DNA of 64,000 nucleotides from assembly GCF_000423365.1 (NCBI RefSeq), contig NZ_AUHV01000003.1, positions 1 through 64,000 on the forward strand. Direction: 5' to 3'. The notes below the pieces were generated by a model, which saw nothing but the letters and a program-made list of their open reading frames with translations, did no database searches and was not told the origin of the DNA. Below are positions 26,584 to 34,541 of the stretch, piece by piece. The position numbers and the translations under genes were made by a program. Each line of letters begins with the position of its first letter. Position 1 is the first letter of the stretch. This stretch comes from Maritalea myrionectae DSM 19524. GTDB taxonomy: Bacteria > Pseudomonadota > Alphaproteobacteria > Rhizobiales > Devosiaceae.

Positions 26584-27030
26584 ATGAGCAAACTGACCGA
26601 TCCAAAAAACCTTTCCAAAACCGAACTTGAAGCAGGCACCTCTTTCGCGCCCCGTTTCGACGCGAACGGACTAATTCTTGCCGTTGTGACTGATGCTGAA
26701 TCAGATGCGATTCTGATGGCCGCCTATATGAATGAAGAGGCGCTGCGCCTCACCTTCAACACAGGCTTCGTTCACTTTTTCTCCAGATCGCGCAATAGCT
26801 TATGGAAAAAAGGCGAATCATCAGGCGAACTGCTCGAATTCGTGGAAATGCGTGTCGACTGCGATCAGGATATATTGCAAGTGCGTGCCACCCAGCGCGG
26901 CGCTGGGGCCGCCTGCCACACGGGCCGCAAAACTTGTTTTTATCGTGCGGTCGCCATGGACGATGATGGTTTTTCGGTCAAAGATTTGGGCATCAAACCG
27001 CTCTTTGACCCCAATGAACGCTACAAATAA
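26584..27030 (+). CDS. hisI: Phosphoribosyl-AMP cyclohydrolase
   Basis: 148 residues from ATG 26584 (an upstream GTG at 26578 is in frame). Signature stretches RNSLWKKGESSG (~73-84), DCDQDILQVRA and ACHTGRKTCFYR, with the zinc-binding Cys residues, identify HisI, which opens the purine ring of PR-AMP in histidine synthesis. It is a stand-alone enzyme, not fused to HisE. It converges with the rhomboid gene 3 bp away. Confidence 0.96.
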   Translation: MSKLTDPKNLSKTELEAGTSFAPRFDANGLILAVVTDAESDAILMAAYMNEEALRLTFNTGFVHFFSRSRNSLWKKGESSGELLEFVEMRVDCDQDILQVRATQRGAGAACHTGRKTCFYRAVAMDDDGFSVKDLGIKPLFDPNERYK

Positions 27031-27033
27031 CCG

Positions 27034-27774
27034 TTAGAACAATCGCCGCTCTAACCACGCCACGGCAAAAAATCCGGCAACAAAGCCTGAGATGTGCGCT
27101 TCCCAGGCCACATTGGCGCCTTCCATGCCCATCAATTGCGGAAACACGCCAAACAAAACATTCACGCCCATCCACACAGCAGTGAACCCAACTGCGCGTT
27201 GGTCTTTCAACAATTCTGAAGGTGTGGCCAGCCGACGCCCCAAAATACGCACCTCGCCTGTTTCTTCATCCACTTCCTTGATCAGCGGTTGATACATAAA
27301 GCGCAACGCGCCCCCCATTAGGGCGGATACGGCACCAGACGCGCCAATCAGAATCGCGACAGAATTATAGTGCACCAGCAAATAACCGATCACACCGCCA
27401 ACGAGCCCCAACCCAAACACGACAGCAAAGCCAAACGGGCCATATCGACGCGCAATTGGTGTCCCGAAAACCGCCAGCCATAATACGTTGAATATGAGGT
27501 GCATCCAGTCTGCGTGAAGAAAGCCGTGCGTGAACGGTGTCCAGAACAATGCGCCAACGCCACCGGGCATTTCCGGCGCAAATTGCAGCCGCAACGGCGC
27601 AAAGCCAAATGTTAACAAAAACCGGTAAAATGACTCCTCGGACAGAATCAGGTTGGCGCTTAGATGCAACAGAACCAGAAAGATGATCAGTGCCGTGACC
27701 GTGGGCGGTAAATTCACTATTGGGGGATTTCCGCCTGATTCCTGCGGGTTTTGATCATCTTGTGGATTGTTCAT
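27034..27774 (-). CDS. Rhomboid family intramembrane serine protease
   Basis: 246 residues from ATG 27774 with GGAG six bases upstream; an ATG at 27831 adds 19 residues. About six membrane helices. The catalytic dyad is seen as GASGAVSALMGG (Ser146) and WEAHISGFVAGF (His227), with the HADWMHLIFNVLWL stretch of helix 2. A Pro/Asn/Gln-rich cytoplasmic N-terminus (~1-25) precedes helix 1. Substrate unknown. Confidence 0.92.
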   Translation of the reverse strand: MNNPQDDQNPQESGGNPPIVNLPPTVTALIIFLVLLHLSANLILSEESFYRFLLTFGFAPLRLQFAPEMPGGVGALFWTPFTHGFLHADWMHLIFNVLWLAVFGTPIARRYGPFGFAVVFGLGLVGGVIGYLLVHYNSVAILIGASGAVSALMGGALRFMYQPLIKEVDEETGEVRILGRRLATPSELLKDQRAVGFTAVWMGVNVLFGVFPQLMGMEGANVAWEAHISGFVAGFFAVAWLERRLF

Positions 27775-27976
27775 GTCGACTCCAAACCGTGTAACTGCCC
27801 GTTTATGCCCGCTATTTTCGAATTTTTCCACACCTTGCCCACCGCGTTAACCTTAATAAACGTTTAAGGGCGATTTTTCCGTTTGTTTGAGTCACATTGG
27901 CCTCAACTTACAAACCAAAAAAAGCGGCGTCTAAATTCTCATCAGATTTGACGAACCAGTGGGGCGAAACGAGACC

Positions 27977-28633
27977 ATGCAAAAGCTAAGCACGCGCACA
28001 CTTTATAATTACTGGAACAATCTACGGGGAACCCGCAGCGCACCTGAGCGTCGCGACGTGGACCCTACTAAGATTCGTCATGCGCTGGCCAATACCTTTA
28101 TTCTGGAAGCCGACAAATTGGGCACTGCGTTCAATTTCCGTCTGGCTGGTTCCCACATTTGCTCTGCTTACAATCGCGAGTTGAAAACACGTCCTTTCCT
28201 CGATTTGTGGCGCCGCAAAGACCGCGATGCTATTGAGACATTGATTAAAGCTGTGACAGATGATCACGCTGCAGCGCTTGTGACCTTCACCGGCACCAGC
28301 CAACATAATCATCCCCTCTCCTTTGAGAGCATTTTGCTGCCATTGCGGCACAATGGGGCCACAAACACCCGCATCATCGGCGCCATTACCGCTGTTGAAG
28401 AACCATATTGGTTTGGTACCCATCCCATCATGGATCAAAAAATCACAGGCTTGCGCCTGATTTGGCCAGACGATCATCCAACTGATCTCTCCGGCCGCGA
28501 TATGCAAGCTGACGTGGCGCCTGAAAATGATCTTGTCGATTTGCAGGAAAATTATGGCGGCTCAGTGTCTGTATTCGGTCGTTCAGCACGCCGATATCAG
28601 CACCTCGCGGTGATCGACGGCGGCAAGCAATAG
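27977..28633 (+). CDS. PAS_5 (DUF1488-like region) domain protein
   Basis: 218 residues from the ATG at 27977. The pattern TLYNYWNNLRGTRSAPERRDVDP (N-terminal, paraphrased), an AGSHICSAYNRELK heart and FLDLW match PF07310 (PAS_5), a PAS-like domain frequent in Rhizobiales with unknown ligand. No output domain is attached. It stands directly upstream of the PilZ gene on the same strand, a common pairing in this order, so it may help sense a signal for that effector. The exact family assignment rests on memory. Confidence 0.75.
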   Translation: MQKLSTRTLYNYWNNLRGTRSAPERRDVDPTKIRHALANTFILEADKLGTAFNFRLAGSHICSAYNRELKTRPFLDLWRRKDRDAIETLIKAVTDDHAAALVTFTGTSQHNHPLSFESILLPLRHNGATNTRIIGAITAVEEPYWFGTHPIMDQKITGLRLIWPDDHPTDLSGRDMQADVAPENDLVDLQENYGGSVSVFGRSARRYQHLAVIDGGKQ

Positions 28634-28725
28634 TTTTTCGAACAAATTCAACTCACTAACACTCGGTTAACTTAAAACCGGTATGGTTTATCCACAGTCG
28701 TACTTTTGTGGATAATCTTGTGAGT

Positions 28726-29352
28726 ATGTTGAACGCGACCGCTCAAAATCTGGACACTCATATAGCCAACAGCTTTGATGCATCTCGCTTTCAAAGCGTA
28801 AAGGTATCGCTTTTGGGGCGCTATATGCTGGAAGACCGGCGCGAATTCCCATGTCAAATCATCGAGATGTCACCTGGCGATGCCCATGTCATTGCCCCGG
28901 CCAGCGGCAATGTCGGCGAAAAAATCATCGCTTATCTCGATCACATTGGTCGCATCGAAGGCACAATCATTGAGCTGATTGACGGGGGCTTTCATATGGA
29001 AGTCAACGTTTCGGCCCGTAAACGTGACAACATTGCCGCGCAGCTCACCTGGTTTGCCAACAAAGACATTCTCAACCTGCCAGAAGATCGTCGGCATGAT
29101 CGACAGGTGCCGGATATTCGCCATTCCAGCATCATTTTGGACGATGGCCGCAAGTACAATTGTAAAATCATCGATATTTCATTGTCCGGTGCGGCGATTG
29201 AAATCGATGTGCGCCCGCAAATGGGCACGCCGGTCACATTGGGCCGGATGCGCGCCCGCGTGGTGCGTCACTTTGATGATGGCATCGCGGTAGAATTCTC
29301 TTCCGTGCAAGAAGTCTTCACCGTTGTGCAGCGGAACTTGCACACCAACTAA
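28726..29352 (+). CDS. Tandem PilZ-domain protein, likely cyclic-di-GMP effector
   Basis: 208 residues from the ATG at 28726; GTG codons at 28708 and 28720 are in frame. Two PilZ-like halves: the first (~25-100) has LGRYMLEDRREFPCQ and MSPGDA; the second (~118-205) has DRRHDRQVPDIRH, with an RxxxR-type arginine pair, and DISLSGAAIEI, the DxSxxG motif. Only the second half has the full cyclic-di-GMP signature. It is followed by a terminator. Two diguanylate cyclases in the window could supply the ligand, though no direct link is shown. Confidence 0.85.
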   Translation: MLNATAQNLDTHIANSFDASRFQSVKVSLLGRYMLEDRREFPCQIIEMSPGDAHVIAPASGNVGEKIIAYLDHIGRIEGTIIELIDGGFHMEVNVSARKRDNIAAQLTWFANKDILNLPEDRRHDRQVPDIRHSSIILDDGRKYNCKIIDISLSGAAIEIDVRPQMGTPVTLGRMRARVVRHFDDGIAVEFSSVQEVFTVVQRNLHTN

Positions 29353-29388
29353 CAAAGATCAAAACTCAGTTTTTCGACCATGCCCCGC

Positions 29389-29412
29389 AGCCCCCGCTGA
29401 TCGGGGCTTTTT
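29389..29412 (+). terminator. Rho-independent terminator of the PilZ gene
   Basis: Arms at 29389-29396 and 29402-29408 form about 7 pairs with one bulged C, followed by TTTTT. It lies 37 bp past the PilZ stop. Confidence 0.75.
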
Positions 29413-29526
29413 CATGATTAACAAGCGTTGAATCTAATGGTTCAACCTTGATTTAAAACCCAACGTTTTTTTTCGCGAGGCCGAAAAGTCTCTTCTTCAT
29501 TCTGCTCTCTGTCAGGGAGATTTGAA

Positions 29527-30144
29527 ATGAAGAACTTTTACGCCACCGCGCGAAACCTATTATTGGCCATTAGCGTCTTGCCGACCTTGTGGGCGGCACC
29601 CGCACTGGCCATCAGCGAAGACCAGGCATTTGTGCTTGATGTACGCGAAACCACAATTCCAATCGGACATGCTCAATTTTGCCAATCCCGTCCAAACGAG
29701 TGCGGTCAAAATTCAAATTTGGTCACTTATGAAAATCTAAGCCAATCCAAATGGGATGAGCTGTTGCAGGTCAACGCGCACTGGAACAACGCAATCCGCC
29801 CGATCAACGATATTGATCTCTACCAAACCGAAGAGTTTTGGACATATCCACGCGAATATGGCGATTGTGAAGATTATGTCCTGGCCAAACGCCGCAGCTT
29901 GATTGAGCGCGGCTGGGCCCCGAGCACCTTGTTGATCACTGTGGTGAAGCAAGCCAATGGCGAAGGCCATGCGGTGCTCACCGTGCGCACAGATCGCGGC
30001 GACCTTATCTTGGATAACCAAGAAGGCTTGATCAAAGTCTGGAGCCAAACAAATTACACCTACATCAAGCGTCAATCTCAGCAGCATCAGGGCCGCTGGA
30101 TGGAGCTTGCAGACAATCGTGAGGTTATCCTCGCGTCACGCTAA
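29527..30144 (+). CDS. Bacterial transglutaminase-like cysteine peptidase (BTLCP)
   Basis: A 205-residue exported protein with a signal peptide (~1-28, cleavage after ALA). The papain-like triad is visible as GDCEDY (Cys114), GHAVLTV (His148) and ILDNQ (Asp163), matching the LapG-related BTLCP family (DUF920). LapG cuts a surface adhesin under cyclic-di-GMP control. In Rhizobiales many single-gene relatives exist without LapD, and none is visible here, so its target is unknown. GGGAG is upstream of the ATG. Confidence 0.88.
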   Translation: MKNFYATARNLLLAISVLPTLWAAPALAISEDQAFVLDVRETTIPIGHAQFCQSRPNECGQNSNLVTYENLSQSKWDELLQVNAHWNNAIRPINDIDLYQTEEFWTYPREYGDCEDYVLAKRRSLIERGWAPSTLLITVVKQANGEGHAVLTVRTDRGDLILDNQEGLIKVWSQTNYTYIKRQSQQHQGRWMELADNREVILASR

Positions 30145-30185
30145 TTCGGCCACCCTTCCAACCCCTGACACTCTCGGCCGAATAG

Positions 30186-30213
30186 AAGGGTCAGCTTCCC
30201 CGAGCTGGCCCTT
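30186..30213. terminator. Bidirectional terminator between BTLCP and carbonic anhydrase genes
   Basis: A 10-bp stem (30186-30195 with 30204-30213, one G-U) between two convergent genes; flanking GAATAG and CTATTC extend it with a small bulge. The T-tract is weak on both sides. Confidence 0.6.
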
Positions 30214-30216
30214 CGC

Positions 30217-30738
30217 CTATTCTGAGGTCAAATCGCTGGCAAAGAGCGTTGCACGTTCAATATAGCGCTCCGCCTGATCAAGACGGTCCGCCATGCTGGA
30301 AGGTTCAAGCGTCTTTTTCACCCGCCCCGGTTGCCCCAGCACAACGGAAAAGGGCGGCACCTTTGTGCCTTCAGTTACAATGGCCCCGGCCCCGATGATG
30401 CTCCCCTCACCGATTTCAGCCCCATTCATCACAATGGCCCCCATGCCAACCAAAACACCACGCGCGAGCGTGCAGCCGTGTACGATGGCGCTATGGCCCA
30501 CCGTACAATAATCGCCAATGATGGCTGGAAAACCGGGATCGCAATGCACGACAGCATTGTCCTGCACATTGCTGCCCTCACCGATCGTGATCTGGTCCGC
30601 ATCGCCGCGCAACACAGCGCCAAACCAAATGCTCGAATTTGTCGCCGCGGTGACCTTGCCGATCACGCTGGCGCTGGGCGCAACAAATACGGAGTTGATC
30701 GTGGGGCTGTCTGCACCCAATTGATAGATGGGCGCCAT
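30217..30738 (-). CDS. Gamma carbonic anhydrase-like left-handed beta-helix protein
   Basis: 173 residues from the ATG at 30738. Hexapeptide repeats form a left-handed beta helix (for example NVQDNAVVHCDPG, VGHSAIVHGC, VGMGAIVMNGAEIG), with His residues placed as the metal ligands of the gamma class, and a C-terminal helix. It belongs to the YrdA/CaiE/PaaY group, where carbonic anhydrase activity is not always found. It follows a small membrane-protein gene by 4 bp on the same strand. Confidence 0.88.
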   Translation of the reverse strand: MAPIYQLGADSPTINSVFVAPSASVIGKVTAATNSSIWFGAVLRGDADQITIGEGSNVQDNAVVHCDPGFPAIIGDYCTVGHSAIVHGCTLARGVLVGMGAIVMNGAEIGEGSIIGAGAIVTEGTKVPPFSVVLGQPGRVKKTLEPSSMADRLDQAERYIERATLFASDLTSE

Positions 30739-30742
30739 GGGC

Positions 30743-31066
30743 TTAAGCCCCGATAACACTCAAAAACACGCTGAGCGCCAACAAGCCAGTAATAAAGCTC
30801 CATCCAAACGCGATAAACGCTGAGAGCAAAACGCCGCTCATCGACAAAGAGCTCTGCCCTTCACTACGCCAACCCATATGCAGCATGATCATCGGGCCGC
30901 AAAAAAAGCTCATCGCCAGATGGCCAAATGCGCCCAGATAGCTTTCACCATCGAACCGCAATATCGCCTCTTGCTTGAACACAAGCTGGTACAAATAGGT
31001 GCCAATACCAGAAACCGCCAACCCGACACCAACAATGTAAAGTGCAATTAAAAACTCAATGGACAT
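30743..31066 (-). CDS. Small membrane protein, DUF6949-like
   Basis: 107 residues from the ATG at 31066 (GGGGAAG upstream); an earlier start at 31138 is poorly supported. Three predicted membrane segments: ~4-28, ~45-65 and ~80-105. The motif GHLAMSFFCGPMIMLHMGW is distinctive. I associate it with a small conserved Rhizobiales membrane family, but that name is uncertain. It forms a unit with the gamma carbonic anhydrase-like gene. Confidence 0.65.
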   Translation of the reverse strand: MSIEFLIALYIVGVGLAVSGIGTYLYQLVFKQEAILRFDGESYLGAFGHLAMSFFCGPMIMLHMGWRSEGQSSLSMSGVLLSAFIAFGWSFITGLLALSVFLSVIGA

Positions 31067-31153
31067 CGCTTCCCCGCTTGCATTTTGGCAATTTCTTAAC
31101 GTTTTATTAAACATATTTCCGCCTACATCAAAAGTCACGTCTCAAACACGCGC

Positions 31154-31846
31154 ATGGTTAATGCCGAAAGATGGAAGTTGGCTCGCAAGAATAGTAAAAA
31201 ACAGCAGCAAAACCAAAGCGTTGTCATGAACACCTTGTTCTTGATGGCTCTATTGTCGATTTTAGGCCTGGGGATAATTTACGCGATTGATGCCCTGGAA
31301 CCCGAAAAAGAGCGGGTTGATCCCAACTTTATTGCAGAAAAACGTCAGGTCACCTTGGGCTTTGGTGAAGTTTACGTGCCGCAAAATTGGCTGGCGTCCA
31401 CATTGGACGACACGCAGCGTGCGTTAGAGAGCCTGGAACTGCTGATTCCCATCCAGCTTGAGACTGAAGTGGCCGAGATCAATGTCGATTTGGTGCCCGC
31501 CAGCCGCACCACCCCCAGCGCCTATTTGCTTGATGCGCTGTATATCCACCGCTTTTCATCTGATCCGGCCACGTACCAATACGGCCTCGTCGGCAGACGC
31601 CTAAAAGATGGTGAGGGCTATAAGAATGAAAGCGTGTGGTATGATCCATTGCGGCCACAACCCTTTGTCGCCAAATGTGTGGAACCACTAGCGGAAGAGT
31701 TCAAAGCGCCAAATTGTTTGGAAACAAAACTTGTGAACAAACGGGTCGCCGCGATCATCAAGTTCCCAGAGCAATATCTGCCCCAGTGGAAAGAGTTTGA
31801 CGCACAAATGCGCGCCAAACTGAAAATACTGACAAAGGCAGATTAG
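31154..31846 (+). CDS. Membrane-anchored hypothetical protein
   Basis: 230 residues: a short basic, Gln/Lys-rich cytoplasmic start, one membrane segment (~27-45), then a ~185-residue extracytoplasmic part with two Cys (AKCVEPL and APNCLE) that could form a disulfide. Family not recognised. An alternative start at 31226 gives the membrane segment at the N-terminus. The upstream gene is divergent. It ends 4 bp inside the convergent DUF3126 gene. Confidence 0.65.
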   Translation: MVNAERWKLARKNSKKQQQNQSVVMNTLFLMALLSILGLGIIYAIDALEPEKERVDPNFIAEKRQVTLGFGEVYVPQNWLASTLDDTQRALESLELLIPIQLETEVAEINVDLVPASRTTPSAYLLDALYIHRFSSDPATYQYGLVGRRLKDGEGYKNESVWYDPLRPQPFVAKCVEPLAEEFKAPNCLETKLVNKRVAAIIKFPEQYLPQWKEFDAQMRAKLKILTKAD

Positions 31847-32064
31847 CCTGCGACTTCGTCCAAATCGATGTCCAGAATTGCCATTTGGAAATTGAACGAG
31901 CGCTCGCCCTCATCTTCATCCAAATACATAACGCCGATAAACTCTTCACCGAGATAAACTTCGGCTGAATCTGTCTTTTTCGGACGCGCTTTTACCAGCA
32001 ATTGCGGATTGCCAAATTTCACCCGCAGATATTTTTGCAGGTTTTCCAACTCTTCTTTTGTCAT
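31843..32064 (-). CDS. DUF3126 family protein
   Basis: A small acidic 73-residue protein with the features of DUF3126: KYLRVKFGNPQL (~12-23), KTDSAEVYLGEEFIG (~30-44) and the DEDEGERSFNFQMAILDIDL end. The family is found through alphaproteobacteria and has no known function. It probably folds as a single alpha/beta unit. It stands upstream of and next to cysE in this group of organisms, perhaps a translational neighbour only. Confidence 0.85.
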   Translation of the reverse strand: MTKEELENLQKYLRVKFGNPQLLVKARPKKTDSAEVYLGEEFIGVMYLDEDEGERSFNFQMAILDIDLDEVAG

Positions 32065-32118
32065 GATGCACTCCGCTTGTTCATTTCGATGGGCAAGATA
32101 GCCAGTTTTGCCCGCGCC

Positions 32119-32496
32119 TCAACCTGTGGGCGCGCTTTTTTGCAAACTATCCTCACCTTCCACAAATATATGGAATTGTTTTTGCCAGTTTGGACCAGTT
32201 TGCCGCCAAAGTGACAGATGTGTGGAGACATGGCCATTCTGATTAGGCATTTTAAAGGCAAGGCACAAACTGTCAGGCGCCCCCTGCTCACACCACATGA
32301 GCTCGACGGCATCAGCCTGCGCCCCTTGTGTTTGCACAAGATCGGCAAATTCCGCACCGTCCAGCGCGTCGCCTTTTGTGTCAAAGCTCACAAAGTCAGG
32401 CGCAAACAGATCCGCAACAGCGTCTGTTTGGGTCAAAAATGCCTGCTCTTTGGCCCACACGGCCTGTGCAGGTCCCTCATTCACACGCGCGTCCAT
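32119..32496 (-). CDS. NTF2/SnoaL-fold-like hypothetical protein
   Basis: 125 residues with a pattern of the SnoaL-like alpha+beta barrel: a helical start (AVWAKEQAFLTQTDAVADLF), APDFVSFDTKGDAL, then strands around ELMWCEQGAPDSLCLAF and HLSLWRQTGPNWQKQFHIF. No catalytic residues can be assigned. It is downstream of cysE by 12 bp on the same strand, so probably co-transcribed. Confidence 0.6.
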   Translation of the reverse strand: MDARVNEGPAQAVWAKEQAFLTQTDAVADLFAPDFVSFDTKGDALDGAEFADLVQTQGAQADAVELMWCEQGAPDSLCLAFKMPNQNGHVSTHLSLWRQTGPNWQKQFHIFVEGEDSLQKSAPTG

Positions 32497-32508
32497 CCAG
32501 ACTGATCC

Positions 32509-33330
32509 TTAGTTGGGCCCATCTGTTAGCATCTGATCCATGCGCAAGGCAGGCTCAGCGCAGCCGGCTTCGCCAACCACTTTCGCTGGCACACCCGCCA
32601 CTGTCATGCATTTCGGCACATCTTTAAGCACGACGGAACCTGCCGCCACCCGTGCGCAATTACCGATCTTGATGTTGCCAAGAATTTTTGCCCCGGCCCC
32701 GATCATCACGCCAGAACCGATCTTCGGATGCCGGTCGCCATCCTCTTTGCCCGTGCCGCCCAACGTCACCGCATGAAGGATCGAAACATTGTCGCCCACA
32801 ACCGCCGTTTCGCCGATCACAAGGCCCGTGGCGTGGTCAACCATGATGCCGGCACCAATGCGGGCCGCCGGGTGAATATCCACCTGAAACACTTGTGATA
32901 TGCGGCTTTGCAAATATTGGGCGAAATCTTTGCGCCCTACTTTCCAAAGCTCATGCACAAAACGGTAAGACTGAATGGCGTGAAACCCTTTGAAATAAAG
33001 CAAAGGCTCTACAGCACGATGCGTGGCGGGATCACGCTCAAGCGTAGCGGCCAAATCCGTCCGGAAATAATGCGCCAGCTTTGGCTCTGCCTGCAGCATA
33101 TCCTGAAACGCTCGATGGATGATCGACGACGAAACATCGGCATGTTCCAACAGCTCTGAAAGGCGATAAGCCATTGCTTCTTCAAGACTATTGTGGTTCA
33201 GCACATTGGAAATCACAAAGTTTGAGAAGGCGGGCTCATCGGCCATGATTTGTCGCGCTTCGGCGCACACATCGTGCCACACCGGGTCAACAATTCTGGG
33301 TTTCTCATCGCGGTTTAATTTACCAGCCAT
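32509..33330 (-). CDS. cysE: Serine O-acetyltransferase
   Basis: 273 residues from the ATG at 33330, with GGAA seven bases upstream; GTG 33354 and ATG 33336 are less likely. An N-terminal helical domain (~1-140, FHAIQSYRFVHELW) is followed by a left-handed beta helix: FQVDIHPAARIGAGIMVDHATG (His pair at the active site) and GGTGKEDGDRHPKIG. It makes O-acetylserine from serine and acetyl-CoA for cysteine synthesis. The C-terminus ends LRMDQMLTDGPN, longer than E. coli CysE and lacking its terminal Ile, so binding to cysteine synthase may differ. Confidence 0.95.
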   Translation of the reverse strand: MAGKLNRDEKPRIVDPVWHDVCAEARQIMADEPAFSNFVISNVLNHNSLEEAMAYRLSELLEHADVSSSIIHRAFQDMLQAEPKLAHYFRTDLAATLERDPATHRAVEPLLYFKGFHAIQSYRFVHELWKVGRKDFAQYLQSRISQVFQVDIHPAARIGAGIMVDHATGLVIGETAVVGDNVSILHAVTLGGTGKEDGDRHPKIGSGVMIGAGAKILGNIKIGNCARVAAGSVVLKDVPKCMTVAGVPAKVVGEAGCAEPALRMDQMLTDGPN

Positions 33331-33365
33331 AGCCATTTCCAATTCGTTATGCACAATCGTTGGTC

Positions 33366-34127
33366 TTACCCAACTGGGTAGACCCGAGAAAAGAAGTTTA
33401 GCACACCTTCTTTAAACTGTTTATCCCCAGTCGCGCGCATGTGATCGCGCCCTTCAATCACAAGACTTTCGCCTTTGTCCATCAACGCGGCCAATGGTTC
33501 GGGGCGTCCGCCCACTTCGTCATCACTGCCCACAGCAACCAAAACGGGCACATCGATTTTAGCCACATCTTCTTGTGAAATCTTTTGCCGCGACGAGCCC
33601 ATGCAAGCCGCCAACGCCTTCAAATCGCTCTTGGTATGCTCAGCGAAAATCCGAAACGTACGTCCCGTGCGGTCTTTCACTTCATCCAAGGTTGGAGCGA
33701 GCAAAGCATCAACAATCGTGGTTGAATTACTCATACCCACGGTCATGCGCTCACCCAAACCACCAAACACGGCACAGGCGATTTTATCCGGCGCTGTCAT
33801 CGACACATAGGCTGAAATGCGCGCGCCCATGGAATAGCCCATAATCGCAACTTGCTTCACACCCAGATAGTCGATCAAATTGATAGAATCTTTCGCCATC
33901 TCACTTGAGGGATAAGCCGCTGTATCATAGATTTTTTCAGATTTGCCATGTCCACGATTGTCGATGGTGACAACGCGGTATCCTGCATCCACCAGTTCTT
34001 CGACCCAACCGGTATCAACCCAATTCACTTTGCCATTGGAGGCAAAGCCGTGCACCAAAAGCACCGTTGGTCCTTCCCCATAGATGGAAAATGCAATCTC
34101 GTAGCCCTCAGATGTAAATGTCGGCAT
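33366..34127 (-). CDS. Alpha/beta hydrolase
   Basis: 253 residues. The oxyanion segment is LLVHGFASNG (~23-32), the nucleophile elbow MGYSMGA (Ser99), the acid VAVGSDDEVGG (~195) and the His EGRDHMRA (~225). Signature of an esterase/hydrolase of the abhydrolase_1 group, substrate unknown. It lies upstream of cysE on the same strand, an arrangement frequent in Rhizobiales. Cytoplasmic. Confidence 0.9.
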   Translation of the reverse strand: MPTFTSEGYEIAFSIYGEGPTVLLVHGFASNGKVNWVDTGWVEELVDAGYRVVTIDNRGHGKSEKIYDTAAYPSSEMAKDSINLIDYLGVKQVAIMGYSMGARISAYVSMTAPDKIACAVFGGLGERMTVGMSNSTTIVDALLAPTLDEVKDRTGRTFRIFAEHTKSDLKALAACMGSSRQKISQEDVAKIDVPVLVAVGSDDEVGGRPEPLAALMDKGESLVIEGRDHMRATGDKQFKEGVLNFFSRVYPVG

Positions 34128-34269
34128 CCCGCTTCAATCCTTATTCGTCCAGCCCAAGCAAAACTTTGTGATTTCTCACCGTCTTTGCACTGGTTTTTTT
34201 CAAACGAGTTCGTTAATGTCCGCCACACTTAACCTCTCGCATTCAATTGGGCAATGAGTCTGTAAGACA

Positions 34270-34515
34270 ATGGCAAATCAAATCACACCACATTTTCAGA
34301 ACAGCATGGGCGTCGCTAAAATCGAGATCGGCACCAAAGAGTTTAAGTGCATCGGCGCGCTGCCACCTTTTGACCACCCGCATGTTTATTTGGACATGGG
34401 CAACGAAACTGAAATCGTGTGTCCTTATTGCTCCACCCACTATGTGTTCAATGCTGAACTGGATAGCGCTGCGGCGTCACCCGCAGAAGCGGCTTACAAT
34501 AAGAAGTCGGCCTAA
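34270..34515 (+). CDS. zf-CHCC zinc-finger protein (NDUFS6-like)
   Basis: An 81-residue protein with the C-x(8)-H-...-CPYC zinc pattern of the mitochondrial complex I subunit NDUFS6 (PF10276): FKCIGALPPFDHPHVYLDMG with Cys27 and His36/38, then VCPYC with Cys51/54. In alphaproteobacteria these genes are thought to be NADH dehydrogenase-linked homologues. It is directly upstream (26 bp) of the FAD monooxygenase gene on the same strand. Confidence 0.9.
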   Translation: MANQITPHFQNSMGVAKIEIGTKEFKCIGALPPFDHPHVYLDMGNETEIVCPYCSTHYVFNAELDSAAASPAEAAYNKKSA

Positions 34516-34541
34516 CCCACAAAAATAAGCTGGATCGCCAC

